64,000 nt of DNA. Origin: Ulvibacterium sp. Lineage in GTDB: Bacteria; Bacteroidota; Bacteroidia; Flavobacteriales; Flavobacteriaceae. The first letter of the stretch is position 1, and each line of letters opens with the position of its first letter. A program made the position numbers and the translations under genes. The notes under the pieces were generated by a model. The model saw only the letters and a list, made by a program, of their open reading frames with translations, searched no databases and was not told where the DNA came from. Of the stretch, positions 1 to 7,691 are shown piece after piece. The DNA lies in assembly GCF_028285715.1 (NCBI RefSeq), contig NZ_JANQOO010000036.1, positions 1 through 64,000 of the forward strand, read 5' to 3'.

Positions 1-105
1 GTGGCTGGCTGTTAACCAGGCTTTTGCTCCTTAGCTAGCTTATGTTTCGGTGGAGAGGAAAGTGCTTCGAAACCGCCACAAGCCATGTGCAAATCGTTGG
101 CGGTA
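1..105 (+). repeat. attC-like site 0, 5' part outside window
   Basis: Right half of a site ending in the start box GTTGGCGGTA (96-105) of the first cassette. Its own R'' box would lie left of base 1. The interior differs from the other twelve sites, with an inner pairing GTTTCG/CGAAAC (about 45-50 and 68-73), so it belongs to another attC subfamily. It could in principle be an attI, but without the flank this cannot be told. Confidence 0.5.
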
Positions 106-119
106 ATTCATAAATCTAA

Positions 120-530
120 GTGGGAAGGACCTATAAGACATTTAAACTTGTAAATGAATTTTTTGATGACTTCTTTTATCATCATTATGAAAATCAAAAA
201 GGGAAAGACTCAAACCCCGAAGTATTTCCAATAATTATTCTTTCTTTTTGCCAAGCAACTAATGTTCTATCCATCTTAATCATATTTTTTTTCCTGATCG
301 GTCTAAATGAATCAACCCAGAAGAGCATAGTCTTGTACTCAATTCTCGGTCTTTACTTGTTCTTTGGTGGCATTAATTTTTATCGTTTCATTTGGAAAGA
401 ACGATCAAAACTCTTCAATCGTCAGAAAAGAAAGTTACATCGAAACTTTAAAACTTTGAATTGGGCTTATATTCTTTTTTCTCTTTGGCTACCTCTTTTC
501 TTAATCTATTTCTTTAAGGAAATCTATTAG
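120..530 (+). CDS. Cassette 1: small membrane protein, unknown function
   Basis: 136 residues from a GTG start, 24 bp after the cassette start box (96-105). There are about three hydrophobic segments: residues ~36-61, ~68-88 and ~115-133. A basic Arg/Lys-rich loop (~92-110) separates the last two, which suggests an inner-membrane protein. No recognised family. The cassette ends with TACCGCCAAC (560-569), the exact reverse complement of its start box. The GTG start is the most upstream in-frame choice and is uncertain. It is unlike the chromosomal genes of the window in base composition. Confidence 0.6.
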   Translation: MGRTYKTFKLVNEFFDDFFYHHYENQKGKDSNPEVFPIIILSFCQATNVLSILIIFFFLIGLNESTQKSIVLYSILGLYLFFGGINFYRFIWKERSKLFNRQKRKLHRNFKTLNWAYILFSLWLPLFLIYFFKEIY

Positions 531-559
531 ATAAGCGGCCAAAGCATTAAAAACAAAAC

Positions 560-698
560 TACCGCCAACAAGGGCTATAATTTATAGCTGTAATTCGTTA
601 ACTTGAAACTACAAAACTATCAACGGCTGGATTTGCCACGGCTGGAAATCGTTAGATTTCCAACGCCGCTACAAATCATAGCCGGACCGTTGGGCACA
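560..698 (+). repeat. attC-like site 1
   Basis: R'' TACCGCCAAC (560-569) closes cassette 1; R' GTTGGGCACA (689-698) opens cassette 2. The L boxes at 573-588 and 668-683 pair over 16 bp, with two A:C mismatches on the top strand that are G:T wobbles on the bottom strand. The inner hairpin is GGAAATC (644-650) / GATTTCC (655-661). Confidence 0.8.
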
Positions 699-700
699 AT

Positions 701-1531
701 ATGAGAAAATCAGTAACCATAATATTAATTGGAATTCTATCAATGGGATTATTTAGCTTTTTAAAGAAAGAGAAAAAGACTGAATCAAACGTAAATTCAG
801 CAATTTTAGGAATGGTTCTTTTAGAAGACCCAAATTCATTTGACTTAAAAGGAACTGTAAATGAATTAAAAACAAAATGGAAACTAAAAGTAAATGACAA
901 TGATGCCGATGACAAAGCTGCTGTATTAGTAATTGGAGAATATAATGTTGCTATAGCAAATATTCCAGCCGCAATTCCAGAAGGAGAAGTTGAAAGAACA
1001 GCTGAATACAATTATTTCTGGGAAAACGGAATCGAAGAAACATCTAAACACAATGGACATATTGTATTATCAATTATGAATGCAGGAAAAAATCCAGTTC
1101 AAGAAAACTTACTATATAGTAAAATTGCTTCTTCAGTTATGAATAATAGCAAAGCAATTGGAATTTATATTGGAGGCAGAACTTTAGTTCTAAAAAAGGA
1201 CTTCTATCAAACGAATGTAGAAATGATGAGCGAAGAAGACCTTCCTTTATACAATTGGATTTACTTTGGCTTAAGAAAAGAAAACGGAAAACAATCTGTA
1301 TACACATACGGACTTGCTGACTTTGGCAAAATGGAAATGGAAATTGTTGAGTCCGAAAACTCAATAGAAGAATTGAATGAAATGATGTTCAATCTAGCTC
1401 ATTATGTTATAGCTTATAATGTCACGTTAAAAGATGGAGAAACGATTGGAATTTCGGCTGAACAAAAATTAAAAATTTCCGAATCAAAAGGAAAGTTCTT
1501 GGAAGGAAAAACATTGAAAATTGAATATTAA
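701..1531 (+). CDS. Cassette 2: DUF4261-type protein
   Basis: 276 residues; the ATG lies 12 bp from the cassette start at 689. The N-terminus is hydrophobic (residues ~5-20), a signal or anchor segment. The rest resembles DUF4261: the early GMVLLEDPNSFDL stretch (~37-49), an AVLVIGEYNVAIANIPAAIP stretch (~74-93) and the following HNGHIVLSIM (~118-127) fit that family as I remember it. DUF4261 proteins have no established biochemical role and are often found in effector or immunity-like settings. The cassette ends with TGTGCCCAAC (1539-1548), complementary to its start box. The family call rests on pattern recall, not on a search. Confidence 0.75.
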   Translation: MRKSVTIILIGILSMGLFSFLKKEKKTESNVNSAILGMVLLEDPNSFDLKGTVNELKTKWKLKVNDNDADDKAAVLVIGEYNVAIANIPAAIPEGEVERTAEYNYFWENGIEETSKHNGHIVLSIMNAGKNPVQENLLYSKIASSVMNNSKAIGIYIGGRTLVLKKDFYQTNVEMMSEEDLPLYNWIYFGLRKENGKQSVYTYGLADFGKMEMEIVESENSIEELNEMMFNLAHYVIAYNVTLKDGETIGISAEQKLKISESKGKFLEGKTLKIEY

Positions 1532-1538
1532 AAAATAC

Positions 1539-1676
1539 TGTGCCCAACAATGGTTATAAGTAATTGCTTGTTCTCGCCTACTTCTGAAAATCCTCACGGA
1601 TTTTCAGCTTGGTGTGTGCTTGCAAAGGTTAAGTACTAACCCATGCAACTACTAATAGCCGAGACCGTTGGCAACA
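1539..1676 (+). repeat. attC-like site 2
   Basis: R'' TGTGCCCAAC (1539-1548); R' GTTGGCAACA (1667-1676). L'' reads GGTTATAAGTAATTGC and L' GCAACTACTAATAGCC. The inner hairpin CTGAAAATCC/GGATTTTCAG is a perfect 10 bp with a 4-base loop. Its sequence is close to site 12 along its whole length, so both belong to one subfamily. Confidence 0.8.
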
Positions 1677-1678
1677 AT

Positions 1679-2296
1679 ATGAAGAAACTAATTTTCATAT
1701 TATTATTTGGACTCTGTTCTTGTAAATCTGGGTTAAATTCTTCTTCAAAAGGAGAGTCTACTTCCTCTTCTAAAAAATGTGTTGGAATACAAGAAAGAGA
1801 ACTTCTTGAGAAGGCCGTCAAAACATTTGAAACAAAAATTCAAAACCAATATCCAGAGCGTTCTACCGAATTGGCTTACTTTGAATTCATCTCAGACTGG
1901 AGTAATAAAAAATTACAAATGGACTTTTTTAAAGATTCATTGGAATTGAAAATACGTAGTTTGGATTTATGGACAGAATCCACTCGGTCGGTTGAAAATA
2001 TGGAGCGAGAAAAACAATTATTCAACGTTGATTCAATGAACCCCATAAGAGTCAAATTAAACCCAGATTTTTCAACTTGTCTTGCCAATAAAATCGATTG
2101 GAGAATTGGCACTAGTACTTTTTTAAGATTGAATTCGAAATATAGAATGAGTCCCAGACATGCCAGAAAAAGACTGTTCAGGACGAGTCAAAATGACTTG
2201 AAAAAATTTGAAAACAAATTGACTATAGTTCTCGGTGTTTATTACCAAACCATGTTCAATATAAAAAATACTGTTGCCAACACGGTGTATAATTAA
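1679..2296 (+). CDS. Cassette 3: lipoprotein, paralogue of cassette 9 product
   Basis: 205 residues. I chose the ATG at 1679, 12 bp from the cassette start box, because it opens a lipoprotein signal (MKKLIFILLFGLCSC; acylated Cys at residue 13 or 15). An earlier in-frame start at 1643 would lie inside the attC site. The mature part is charged and helical, with no recognised family. It shares spacing and residues with the cassette-9 protein: LEK..F near the start, Y..FI, FF then KIR, a CL..K step, and a C-terminal DLKK..N...I.....YY segment. The reading frame runs into the next attC site: the stop at 2294-2296 lies beyond its R'' box (2272-2281), so the last residues are encoded by the recombination site. 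Confidence 0.7.
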   Translation: MKKLIFILLFGLCSCKSGLNSSSKGESTSSSKKCVGIQERELLEKAVKTFETKIQNQYPERSTELAYFEFISDWSNKKLQMDFFKDSLELKIRSLDLWTESTRSVENMEREKQLFNVDSMNPIRVKLNPDFSTCLANKIDWRIGTSTFLRLNSKYRMSPRHARKRLFRTSQNDLKKFENKLTIVLGVYYQTMFNIKNTVANTVYN

Positions 2297-2441
2297 TTGC
2301 GGTCGGAATTTCTAACTGGAATTTCCTACAATAAATTATCTTTAAAGCCAGGCGGACATTTTCCGTTTTGGCCAGCGCGCCAACTCGCCCGCTGCTAACG
2401 CAGACGGCGTGCAACTAATCATACACAAGACCGTTGGCAAA
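2272..2441 (+). repeat. attC-like site 3 (long form)
   Basis: R'' TGTTGCCAAC (2272-2281); R' GTTGGCAAA (2433-2441). At 170 bp it is the longest site. Its L boxes differ from the GGCTAT type: GTGTATAATTAATTGC pairs with GCAACTAATCATACAC, a compensated change. The two mismatches are A:C on the top strand and G:T on the bottom. The interior is G+C-rich and folds differently from the other sites. Confidence 0.75.
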
Positions 2442-2445
2442 CATT

Positions 2446-2994
2446 ATGAAATACTCTAAATATTCAATTTTGCTCTCTAGCTTTTTAGTTGTTGGAACAA
2501 TTTTGAGTTGTAATCAAAAAATGGATTCTAAAAATGATTCTGAAACAACAGATAAAGCCTCTAAAATAAGATTTGGATTTAGAGGAGAAAGTTTGTTTTA
2601 CAAGCTAAACGGAAAAGAATATGAGATTTGGTCCACTTGGATCGAGGAAAGACGAGTTTATCTCGATGATTTGGACAAGACAAATCTTACTGAAAAAGAG
2701 AAAACGGAAATCTTCAAAGAAATATTAGCTTATATCAAGAAAACTGAAAATCGGAAACCAGTATTTTTCTACAATGTGGACTTTAAAAGCTCGGATTTAT
2801 GGAAAAAACTATGTGAAAAATATTCATCGGAGATTGAACGAATTGAGGTAACGAATACTGAACAAGAGAATATTGACTTTTATAATTCCTTGGTTGAAGA
2901 CCTTAAATACGAGGGAACGGTAATCAATATTAATGGGTTTACTATTACAACTGTTGAGGAATTAGATAAACATTGGGATGAAATAAAAAAATAA
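2446..2994 (+). CDS. Cassette 4: lipoprotein, unknown function
   Basis: 182 residues from the ATG at 2446, 13 bp after the cassette start. The lipoprotein signal ends at VVGTILSC (acylated Cys ~residue 22), followed by a polar Ser/Asp/Lys linker typical of exported lipoproteins. The mature domain (~45-182) is charged, with Trp-containing and Glu/Lys-rich helices. No family recognised. The first in-frame start (TTG at 2434) lies within the start box and is not credible. The cassette ends with TTTGCCAAC (2998-3006), the complement of its start. Confidence 0.65.
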   Translation: MKYSKYSILLSSFLVVGTILSCNQKMDSKNDSETTDKASKIRFGFRGESLFYKLNGKEYEIWSTWIEERRVYLDDLDKTNLTEKEKTEIFKEILAYIKKTENRKPVFFYNVDFKSSDLWKKLCEKYSSEIERIEVTNTEQENIDFYNSLVEDLKYEGTVININGFTITTVEELDKHWDEIKK

Positions 2995-2997
2995 CGA

Positions 2998-3133
2998 TTT
3001 GCCAACAATGGCTATAATTCAGCGTGGCTGAAGAACTAATATGAAACTAAAAACAATAAATACGGCTGATTTCTTTTGCGGAACGATTCTACCGAATCAT
3101 TCCACGCCGAAATCATAGCCGAGAACGTTGTGC
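2998..3133 (+). repeat. attC-like site 4
   Basis: R'' TTTGCCAAC (2998-3006); R' GTTGTGC (3127-3133). L'' GGCTATAATTCAGCGTG pairs with L' CACGCCGAAATCATAGCC with one extra unpaired base in the L' arm, an extrahelical-base-like feature. The inner hairpin GGAACGATTC/GAATCATTCC has one C:A mismatch, G:T on the bottom strand. Confidence 0.8.
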
Positions 3134-3139
3134 ATCATT

Positions 3140-3655
3140 ATGACCAAATCAAAATTGGAGCAAGAAGAAGACAAATTCGGAAAGGATTATGAAATCCTTA
3201 AGAGCAGTCCGATCTGCAAATACTTCAAAAATGGAATTCTCGATGAGGACTTAAATTGGTTTAATAGCAACAATTATGAGGTTATCGAAATGAATTGCCG
3301 TAATTGGAATCGAAAAAATGCTCATCAGAAATTAAAGATTGCTCTTAATTTTCCGGATTATTACGGGGAGAATTTAGATGCGTTTGCCGACTGTTTGACC
3401 GATATGTATAATGAAAGATACAGAGGTCTTGTTTTAGTATTTAGGCGTTATGACAATTTTGTTGAAGAAGACGGAAAGTTTGCCGAAGCAATCCTTGATA
3501 TTATAGCCAGTGAATCTCGAATTTGGCTTCTGACTGGACAAAAACTAATCGGACTTATTCAATCAGATAATCCTGATTTGGACTTTCCAAAAATTGGCGG
3601 GACCAGCCCAGATTGGAACGCGTCTGAGTGGTTTAATGAGAATAGAAAAAAATAA
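3140..3655 (+). CDS. Cassette 5: barstar-like RNase inhibitor
   Basis: 171 residues from the ATG at 3140, 13 bp after the cassette start. The segment FPDYYGENLDAFADCLTD (~73-90) is the signature of the barstar family, the small intracellular inhibitors of barnase-type RNases; a Trp/Leu strand follows (~130-150). The N-terminal ~40 residues are a charged extension not found in minimal barstars. No barnase-like or other nuclease ORF is in this cassette or its neighbours, so it would act alone as an immunity protein or regulate a distant RNase. No signal peptide, so cytosolic. The cassette ends with GCACAAC (3660-3666), matching its start GTTGTGC. Confidence 0.85.
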   Translation: MTKSKLEQEEDKFGKDYEILKSSPICKYFKNGILDEDLNWFNSNNYEVIEMNCRNWNRKNAHQKLKIALNFPDYYGENLDAFADCLTDMYNERYRGLVLVFRRYDNFVEEDGKFAEAILDIIASESRIWLLTGQKLIGLIQSDNPDLDFPKIGGTSPDWNASEWFNENRKK

Positions 3656-3659
3656 CGAA

Positions 3660-3793
3660 GCACAACAATGGCTATAATTCATTGTGGCAAAAAGCTAAAT
3701 CGATGTTTAATCTATAAATCAAACGGCTGGATTTCGGCGGAATAATCCTGCGGATGATTCCACAACGAAATCATAGCCGAGCCGTTCTACGCA
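3660..3793 (+). repeat. attC-like site 5
   Basis: R'' GCACAAC (3660-3666); R' GTTCTACGCA (3784-3793). L'' (3670-3687) pairs with L' (3760-3778) over about 18 bp. There are three A:C or C:A mismatches on the top strand, all G:T on the bottom strand, and one extra G in the L' arm. The inner hairpin is GGAATAATCC/GGATGATTCC around 3739-3761. Confidence 0.8.
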
Positions 3794-3804
3794 ATTTGTT
3801 ATAA

Positions 3805-4440
3805 ATGGACGAAAAAACTAAAAAACAACTGGAATTACATGTTGCAGGTGCAACAGTTCGCCACAAAAGCCCATTTGAAATACTTGAACATCACGACAAT
3901 GGACAAAAACTAAACTTGGATTTTATCAAAAAATGGGTCAGACCATTTTATATGTTTTCTATCAACAAGCCAGATGAATACATCGCAAACTTCAATTCAA
4001 TTCGAGCTGAGCTGACTTTGGAAATCGCCAAAAAATTGCTTGGAGATTTTAATTGGCGGAGTCGAATCGTTGGGGCTCATTTTGCCGTGATTAATGACTA
4101 CAGGGAACTAGAAACAATAATCGGAATACATCTTCTTAAAAGTCAAGTTTGCTATGCTGGAACTGGTTACTGTCAAGCTCTAGCCAGTTTCAACACAGAA
4201 AATGGAATTGACTTCTTAAAAAGATATTTGGACTACTACCTCACTCGAAAGGACCTTTTTTACGACCAAAGAGATGCCATGGCTGCATTAAACTGGACTG
4301 ATCGAATTAATGGAACTTCCGAAATGGAAAAGTTCGTTCCAAAATTCAGGGATTGGGCAATTAATCAAAAGGACTTGGAAATTGACATAGCAAGATTTGA
4401 CGAGCAAATGAAAAATCTAAATAAAATAAAAACTGCGTAG
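3805..4440 (+). CDS. Cassette 6: DUF6000-like protein
   Basis: 211 residues, ATG at 3805, 21 bp after the cassette start box. No signal peptide or membrane segment, so probably cytosolic and largely helical. The stretch KLLGDFNWRSRIVGAHFAVI (~78-97) and the downstream GYCQALASFNTENG (~126-139) resemble DUF6000 proteins as I recall them; that family has no assigned function. The TAG stop (4438-4440) lies inside the R'' box of the following attC site (4434-4443), so the gene uses the recombination site as its 3' end. Confidence 0.65.
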   Translation: MDEKTKKQLELHVAGATVRHKSPFEILEHHDNGQKLNLDFIKKWVRPFYMFSINKPDEYIANFNSIRAELTLEIAKKLLGDFNWRSRIVGAHFAVINDYRELETIIGIHLLKSQVCYAGTGYCQALASFNTENGIDFLKRYLDYYLTRKDLFYDQRDAMAALNWTDRINGTSEMEKFVPKFRDWAINQKDLEIDIARFDEQMKNLNKIKTA

Positions 4441-4575
4441 AACATTGGCTATAATTCATTGCTAGATTCTAACTAACTTCAACCCATAAACAAATAAAAC
4501 GGCTGGATTTGCCACGGCGGGAAATCTAACGATTTCCAACACCGCAACAAATCATAGCCGAGACCGTTGTAACAC
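4434..4575 (+). repeat. attC-like site 6
   Basis: R'' TGCGTAGAAC (4434-4443); R' GTTGTAACAC (4566-4575). L'' 4447-4462 and L' 4544-4559 pair over all 16 positions on the bottom strand (13 Watson-Crick, 3 G:T). On the top strand the same three positions are A:C mismatches. The inner hairpin is GGAAATC (4520-4526) / GATTTCC (4531-4537). This is the clearest example of bottom-strand folding. Confidence 0.82.
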
Positions 4576-4578
4576 ATT

Positions 4579-5178
4579 ATGACAATACTCAAAAGTCTTA
4601 TTCTAATTCTCTTCGTTCTTTTATCTATTAATGGATTAAAAGCCCAAAATAGCGACCAAAATTGGGAAATATTAAAAAATAACTTGAAAGAAAATAAAAC
4701 ACCTAATTGGAATCATTGTTTTATTGACGGAAGGCTTGAATTTCAATCTTTGACAGACTCGATTAATAATTATTCCATCTTATTACCTAAAAACTACAGC
4801 TCAACAACTTACAAAAATGATAAATACATAGTTTATCAATATAATCCCACAGATGAATCTAATGAAAACCCTATTCTGGAAATAAAAATTGGACCAGTAA
4901 TCTCTGAAAAAATTGATGTTCATTTTGACAAAGCATTATCCGAATCAGTATATTCCAAAAGCTTCAGACACTATGGGAAAATTGAACTAAACGAAAACGA
5001 ATCATACTGGATAGAATCTCAAAAAGATAAAAAATCTAGAATGTTAAGTTTCTATTTGATTAACCAAGAAACGAATAGGATATTTATTCTGACAATAAAT
5101 TCATTCAAGAAGAGAAAATCTGCTAGTGATTATTGCATATTTACAAACTACTTTAAAAATATTGAATGGATAAAATAA
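4579..5178 (+). CDS. Cassette 7: secreted protein, unknown function
   Basis: 199 residues; the ATG lies 13 bp from the cassette start at 4566. A signal peptide is clear: a hydrophobic core at residues ~5-19 and a cleavage motif LKAQ at ~20-23, the usual flavobacterial AQ end. The mature part is a mixed alpha/beta domain with no recognised family. Its central part (PKNYSSTTYKNDKYIVYQY, ~74-92) suggests a beta-rich, PsbP/photosystem-like or lipocalin-like fold at most. The cassette ends with GTGTTACAAC (5180-5189), complementary to its start. Confidence 0.65.
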   Translation: MTILKSLILILFVLLSINGLKAQNSDQNWEILKNNLKENKTPNWNHCFIDGRLEFQSLTDSINNYSILLPKNYSSTTYKNDKYIVYQYNPTDESNENPILEIKIGPVISEKIDVHFDKALSESVYSKSFRHYGKIELNENESYWIESQKDKKSRMLSFYLINQETNRIFILTINSFKKRKSASDYCIFTNYFKNIEWIK

Positions 5179-5179
5179 C

Positions 5180-5319
5180 GTGTTACAACAATGTATAACC
5201 GCAATTACGACGGATTCGACTACGTCAGAATCCACTCGGAATTGCTAACGTCAAGTGCTAAACCGAATATTAAGGCATATTAACCCGTAACTGACGGTTA
5301 TACGAGACCGTTGTAAAAC
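5180..5319 (+). repeat. attC-like site 7 (GTATAACCG subfamily)
   Basis: R'' GTGTTACAAC (5180-5189); R' GTTGTAAAAC (5310-5319). The L boxes are GTATAACCG / CGGTTATAC, unlike the GGCTAT type but fully complementary. An extra A in the L' arm is unpaired. The inner pairing is GGATTC/GAATCC. It is nearly identical to site 8. Confidence 0.8.
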
Positions 5320-5343
5320 ATTTAAGAAAAACCGAACTACGAA

Positions 5344-5796
5344 TTGAAAAAAGGAACTTTAATAATAATTTCAATTGTACTAATTATACTTTCTTTTTGG
5401 CTCGGAATGAAAGCTGAGCGTGAATTAGCAAGTTGGGACGAAATCGGAAAACCAGTATTTGAAAAAGAACAAATTTACTTCCCGAATAAAAAAACCTCTC
5501 TTTATCTCAAAAGCAAAAATTGGGGATTGACTGCTGACCACAAAATTTCTGTGATTTCAACAAAGTCAGACCTTGAATTTCAACCTGACTCAATATCTGA
5601 ATATATTTTTCACGGATTTGGCGGAATAATATACAAAGTGGAAAATAATACTCTGAAAATCTACTCGCATCAAAAACCGAAAATTCCACCGAAATTTGAA
5701 TCGGAAATAAACGTGGAATTAATAAAAGTAAAGAATAATGCGGAGTGGAATAAAATGAAAGAACAGATTGACAATAATTATCAAGAATTTGAATAA
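5344..5796 (+). CDS. Cassette 8: single-pass membrane protein, unknown function
   Basis: 150 residues from a TTG start at 5344, 34 bp after the cassette start, the longest leader among the twelve. A basic N-terminus and one hydrophobic segment (residues ~4-22) form a signal anchor; the rest is a polar domain rich in Lys/Glu, presumably periplasmic. No family recognised. The start is a weak call, but no in-frame ATG lies upstream of residue 22. The cassette ends with GTTTTACAAC (5802-5811), complementary to GTTGTAAAAC. Confidence 0.6.
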   Translation: MKKGTLIIISIVLIILSFWLGMKAERELASWDEIGKPVFEKEQIYFPNKKTSLYLKSKNWGLTADHKISVISTKSDLEFQPDSISEYIFHGFGGIIYKVENNTLKIYSHQKPKIPPKFESEINVELIKVKNNAEWNKMKEQIDNNYQEFE

Positions 5797-5801
5797 AAAA
5801 C

Positions 5802-5939
5802 GTTTTACAACAATGTATAACCGCAATTACGGCGGATTCGACTACGTCCGAATCCACTCGGAATTGCTAACAACAGTGATAAACCGACAAACAATAACTT
5901 TTAATCCGTAACTACGGTTATACGAGACCGTTGCCAACA
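5802..5939 (+). repeat. attC-like site 8 (GTATAACCG subfamily)
   Basis: R'' GTTTTACAAC (5802-5811); R' GTTGCCAACA (5930-5939). L'' GTATAACCGCAATTACGG pairs with L' CCGTAACTACGGTTATAC with two A:C mismatches, both G:T on the bottom strand. The inner pairing is GGATTCG/CGAATCC. It is almost the same sequence as site 7, differing at a few positions that mostly stay paired. Confidence 0.8.
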
Positions 5940-5941
5940 AT

Positions 5942-6538
5942 ATGAAAAAACTTCTTTTTGGACTCGTTTTTATGTCTTTAGTGAACTGCGATTCACAAAA
6001 CACCAGCTTAAATGAACTTAAAAACTGTTTAAATAAAGAAGATATTTCTGTTCTGGAGAAAGGACTTATAGATTTTGAATCTGGACTTGCGGAAAAATAC
6101 GAAGGACTTGGCAGAGAGGAAGGTTATATTCAATTTCTAACGGAATTCATAAGTAATCAAATTCCCCCTAGCTTTTTCATTAATCCCAAATCAAAAAAAA
6201 TACGGACGGAAATAAAGGAAATCGGGATTTGGCAATTGTCTGAACAATCAAACGAGGGAATGGAGACCGAAATTAGACTTGATGGTTCCGAACCCGTAAA
6301 GAATACTGGAATATTGACTTTGGAAAATAGATTTCAAAACTGTTTGGTTACAAAAGTTTCTAACGATGGTATTAAAAACTTCTTCGCCCTAAGGGACGAA
6401 GTACCAAATCTCAGTTGGGGACTTACTGCCACATATATTATTGACGGAATTAATGAAAAAGATCTGAAAGACAAAATGAATAGGTTCGCTATTGCATATG
6501 CAATTTATTATGAGTTCGCACTGAACTTAGAAAAGTAA
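5942..6538 (+). CDS. Cassette 9: lipoprotein, paralogue of cassette 3 product
   Basis: 198 residues; the ATG lies 12 bp from the cassette start at 5930. The lipoprotein signal ends at SLVNC (acylated Cys ~16). It resembles the cassette-3 lipoprotein in length, in a shared LEK...F.....Y pattern near the N-terminus, an FF...KIR segment in the middle, a CL..K step, and a DLK......A....YY ending. Identity is low but the order is kept, so I read them as divergent paralogues. No family recognised. The cassette ends with TGTTGGCAAC (6543-6552). Confidence 0.68.
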   Translation: MKKLLFGLVFMSLVNCDSQNTSLNELKNCLNKEDISVLEKGLIDFESGLAEKYEGLGREEGYIQFLTEFISNQIPPSFFINPKSKKIRTEIKEIGIWQLSEQSNEGMETEIRLDGSEPVKNTGILTLENRFQNCLVTKVSNDGIKNFFALRDEVPNLSWGLTATYIIDGINEKDLKDKMNRFAIAYAIYYEFALNLEK

Positions 6539-6542
6539 ATAC

Positions 6543-6681
6543 TGTTGGCAACAATGGCTATAATTCATTGCTACATTCTCACTAACTTTAAAACTATAAA
6601 CCATTAACCGGCCCGATTTCTAACCGACAATTTCCAACGGAAATCGCCGCAACGAAATCATAGCCGAGACCGTTGGCTACA
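6543..6681 (+). repeat. attC-like site 9
   Basis: R'' TGTTGGCAAC (6543-6552); R' GTTGGCTACA (6672-6681). L'' GGCTATAATTCATTGC pairs with L' GCAACGAAATCATAGCC, with one extra G in the L' arm and three top-strand A:C mismatches. The inner hairpin is ATTTCC/GGAAAT with a 3-base loop. Confidence 0.8.
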
Positions 6682-6690
6682 ATTTAAAAA

Positions 6691-7539
6691 ATGCTCGCAA
6701 ATGTTAACATAATGAAACTTGCCTTTGAAGCTTTGGAACAGGCTTCAATGAAAGAGAATTTTTCTGATTTCGTGAATCAGCTAATTCAAAAGGCATTTGA
6801 ATTCTGGGAATTTAGAGATTTTGAATCGGCTATTGATAAGTGTAATGAATTTATCGACTGGAATTCGGAAATTCAATTTGTGCATTTGTTTAAAGCAATG
6901 ATTCATTCATCCGCTAAAGAGTTTTACAAATCTCAAGATATAGTTGATGGAATTGATAAGGACACGTTAGAGGATTATGAAATAAAAATAAGTCTTTTCA
7001 TCTCCGCCATCAATCAATTTTACACTGATAAATATCAAAGAGCATTGGATTTATGTAATGAGTTTTTGAAACTTGAAGATGGACAATTTACTGAAATCCA
7101 TATTGTACGAGGATTTGCTAATGCATCGCTGGAAAAGCATAAAGATGCTATCAAGGATTTCAAAATTGCACTAAAAGATACTGACCAAGAAAATTCAATT
7201 AAAGCGAATCTAGCATATAGCTATTTGAGAAATAAGAATCATCTTAAAGCTTTATTACTTTACAGAAAGATTTCAAAAGTATATCCTAACCAATGGAAAG
7301 TCCAATACAACACAGGCTTGTCTTATTTTAAGTTTGCTCAATTTAAAAAAGCAATGCCATTTCTAAACAAAACGGAGAAATTAAAGCCTGACTTTGCGGG
7401 GACATATTTGACAAGAGGTTTTATTTACTTAAAAAAGGGGGAAAAGGAATTGGCTCATAACGACTTTTTAAAAGCAAAAGGACTTGGAGCCGAAAGCAAC
7501 TATGAACATATAATGAAAAAATATTACCATAAATATTAA
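6691..7539 (+). CDS. Cassette 10: TPR protein
   Basis: 282 residues from the ATG at 6691, 19 bp after the cassette start; a second ATG at 6712 is possible. No signal peptide, so cytosolic. Repeated helix pairs with the tetratricopeptide pattern run from ~35 to ~270, best seen at ~113-170 (YQRALDLCNEFLKL, HKDAIKDFKIAL) and ~175-265 (LKALLLYRKISK, FKKAMPFLNKTEK). TPR arrays bind partner proteins; the partner is unknown. It is the largest cassette product in the window and the only clear scaffold-type one. The cassette ends with TGTAGCCAAC (7545-7554). Confidence 0.8.
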   Translation: MLANVNIMKLAFEALEQASMKENFSDFVNQLIQKAFEFWEFRDFESAIDKCNEFIDWNSEIQFVHLFKAMIHSSAKEFYKSQDIVDGIDKDTLEDYEIKISLFISAINQFYTDKYQRALDLCNEFLKLEDGQFTEIHIVRGFANASLEKHKDAIKDFKIALKDTDQENSIKANLAYSYLRNKNHLKALLLYRKISKVYPNQWKVQYNTGLSYFKFAQFKKAMPFLNKTEKLKPDFAGTYLTRGFIYLKKGEKELAHNDFLKAKGLGAESNYEHIMKKYYHKY

Positions 7540-7544
7540 AAAAC

Positions 7545-7681
7545 TGTAGCCAACAATGGCTATAATTCAGCTTTACCCTCGAACACAAAACAAAATTCCT
7601 AACTTTAAATCAATTCGATTTCTCACTTGAAAAATCCTATCGGATTTTCCAAGCCGAAATCATAGCCGAACCGTTGTGCGC
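7545..7681 (+). repeat. attC-like site 10
   Basis: R'' TGTAGCCAAC (7545-7554); R' GTTGTGCGC (7673-7681). L'' GGCTATAATTCAGCTT pairs with L' AAGCCGAAATCATAGCC, with the extra G in the L' arm. The inner hairpin is GAAAAATCC/GGATTTTCC. Confidence 0.8.
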
Positions 7682-7691
7682 AAGCTAAAAA

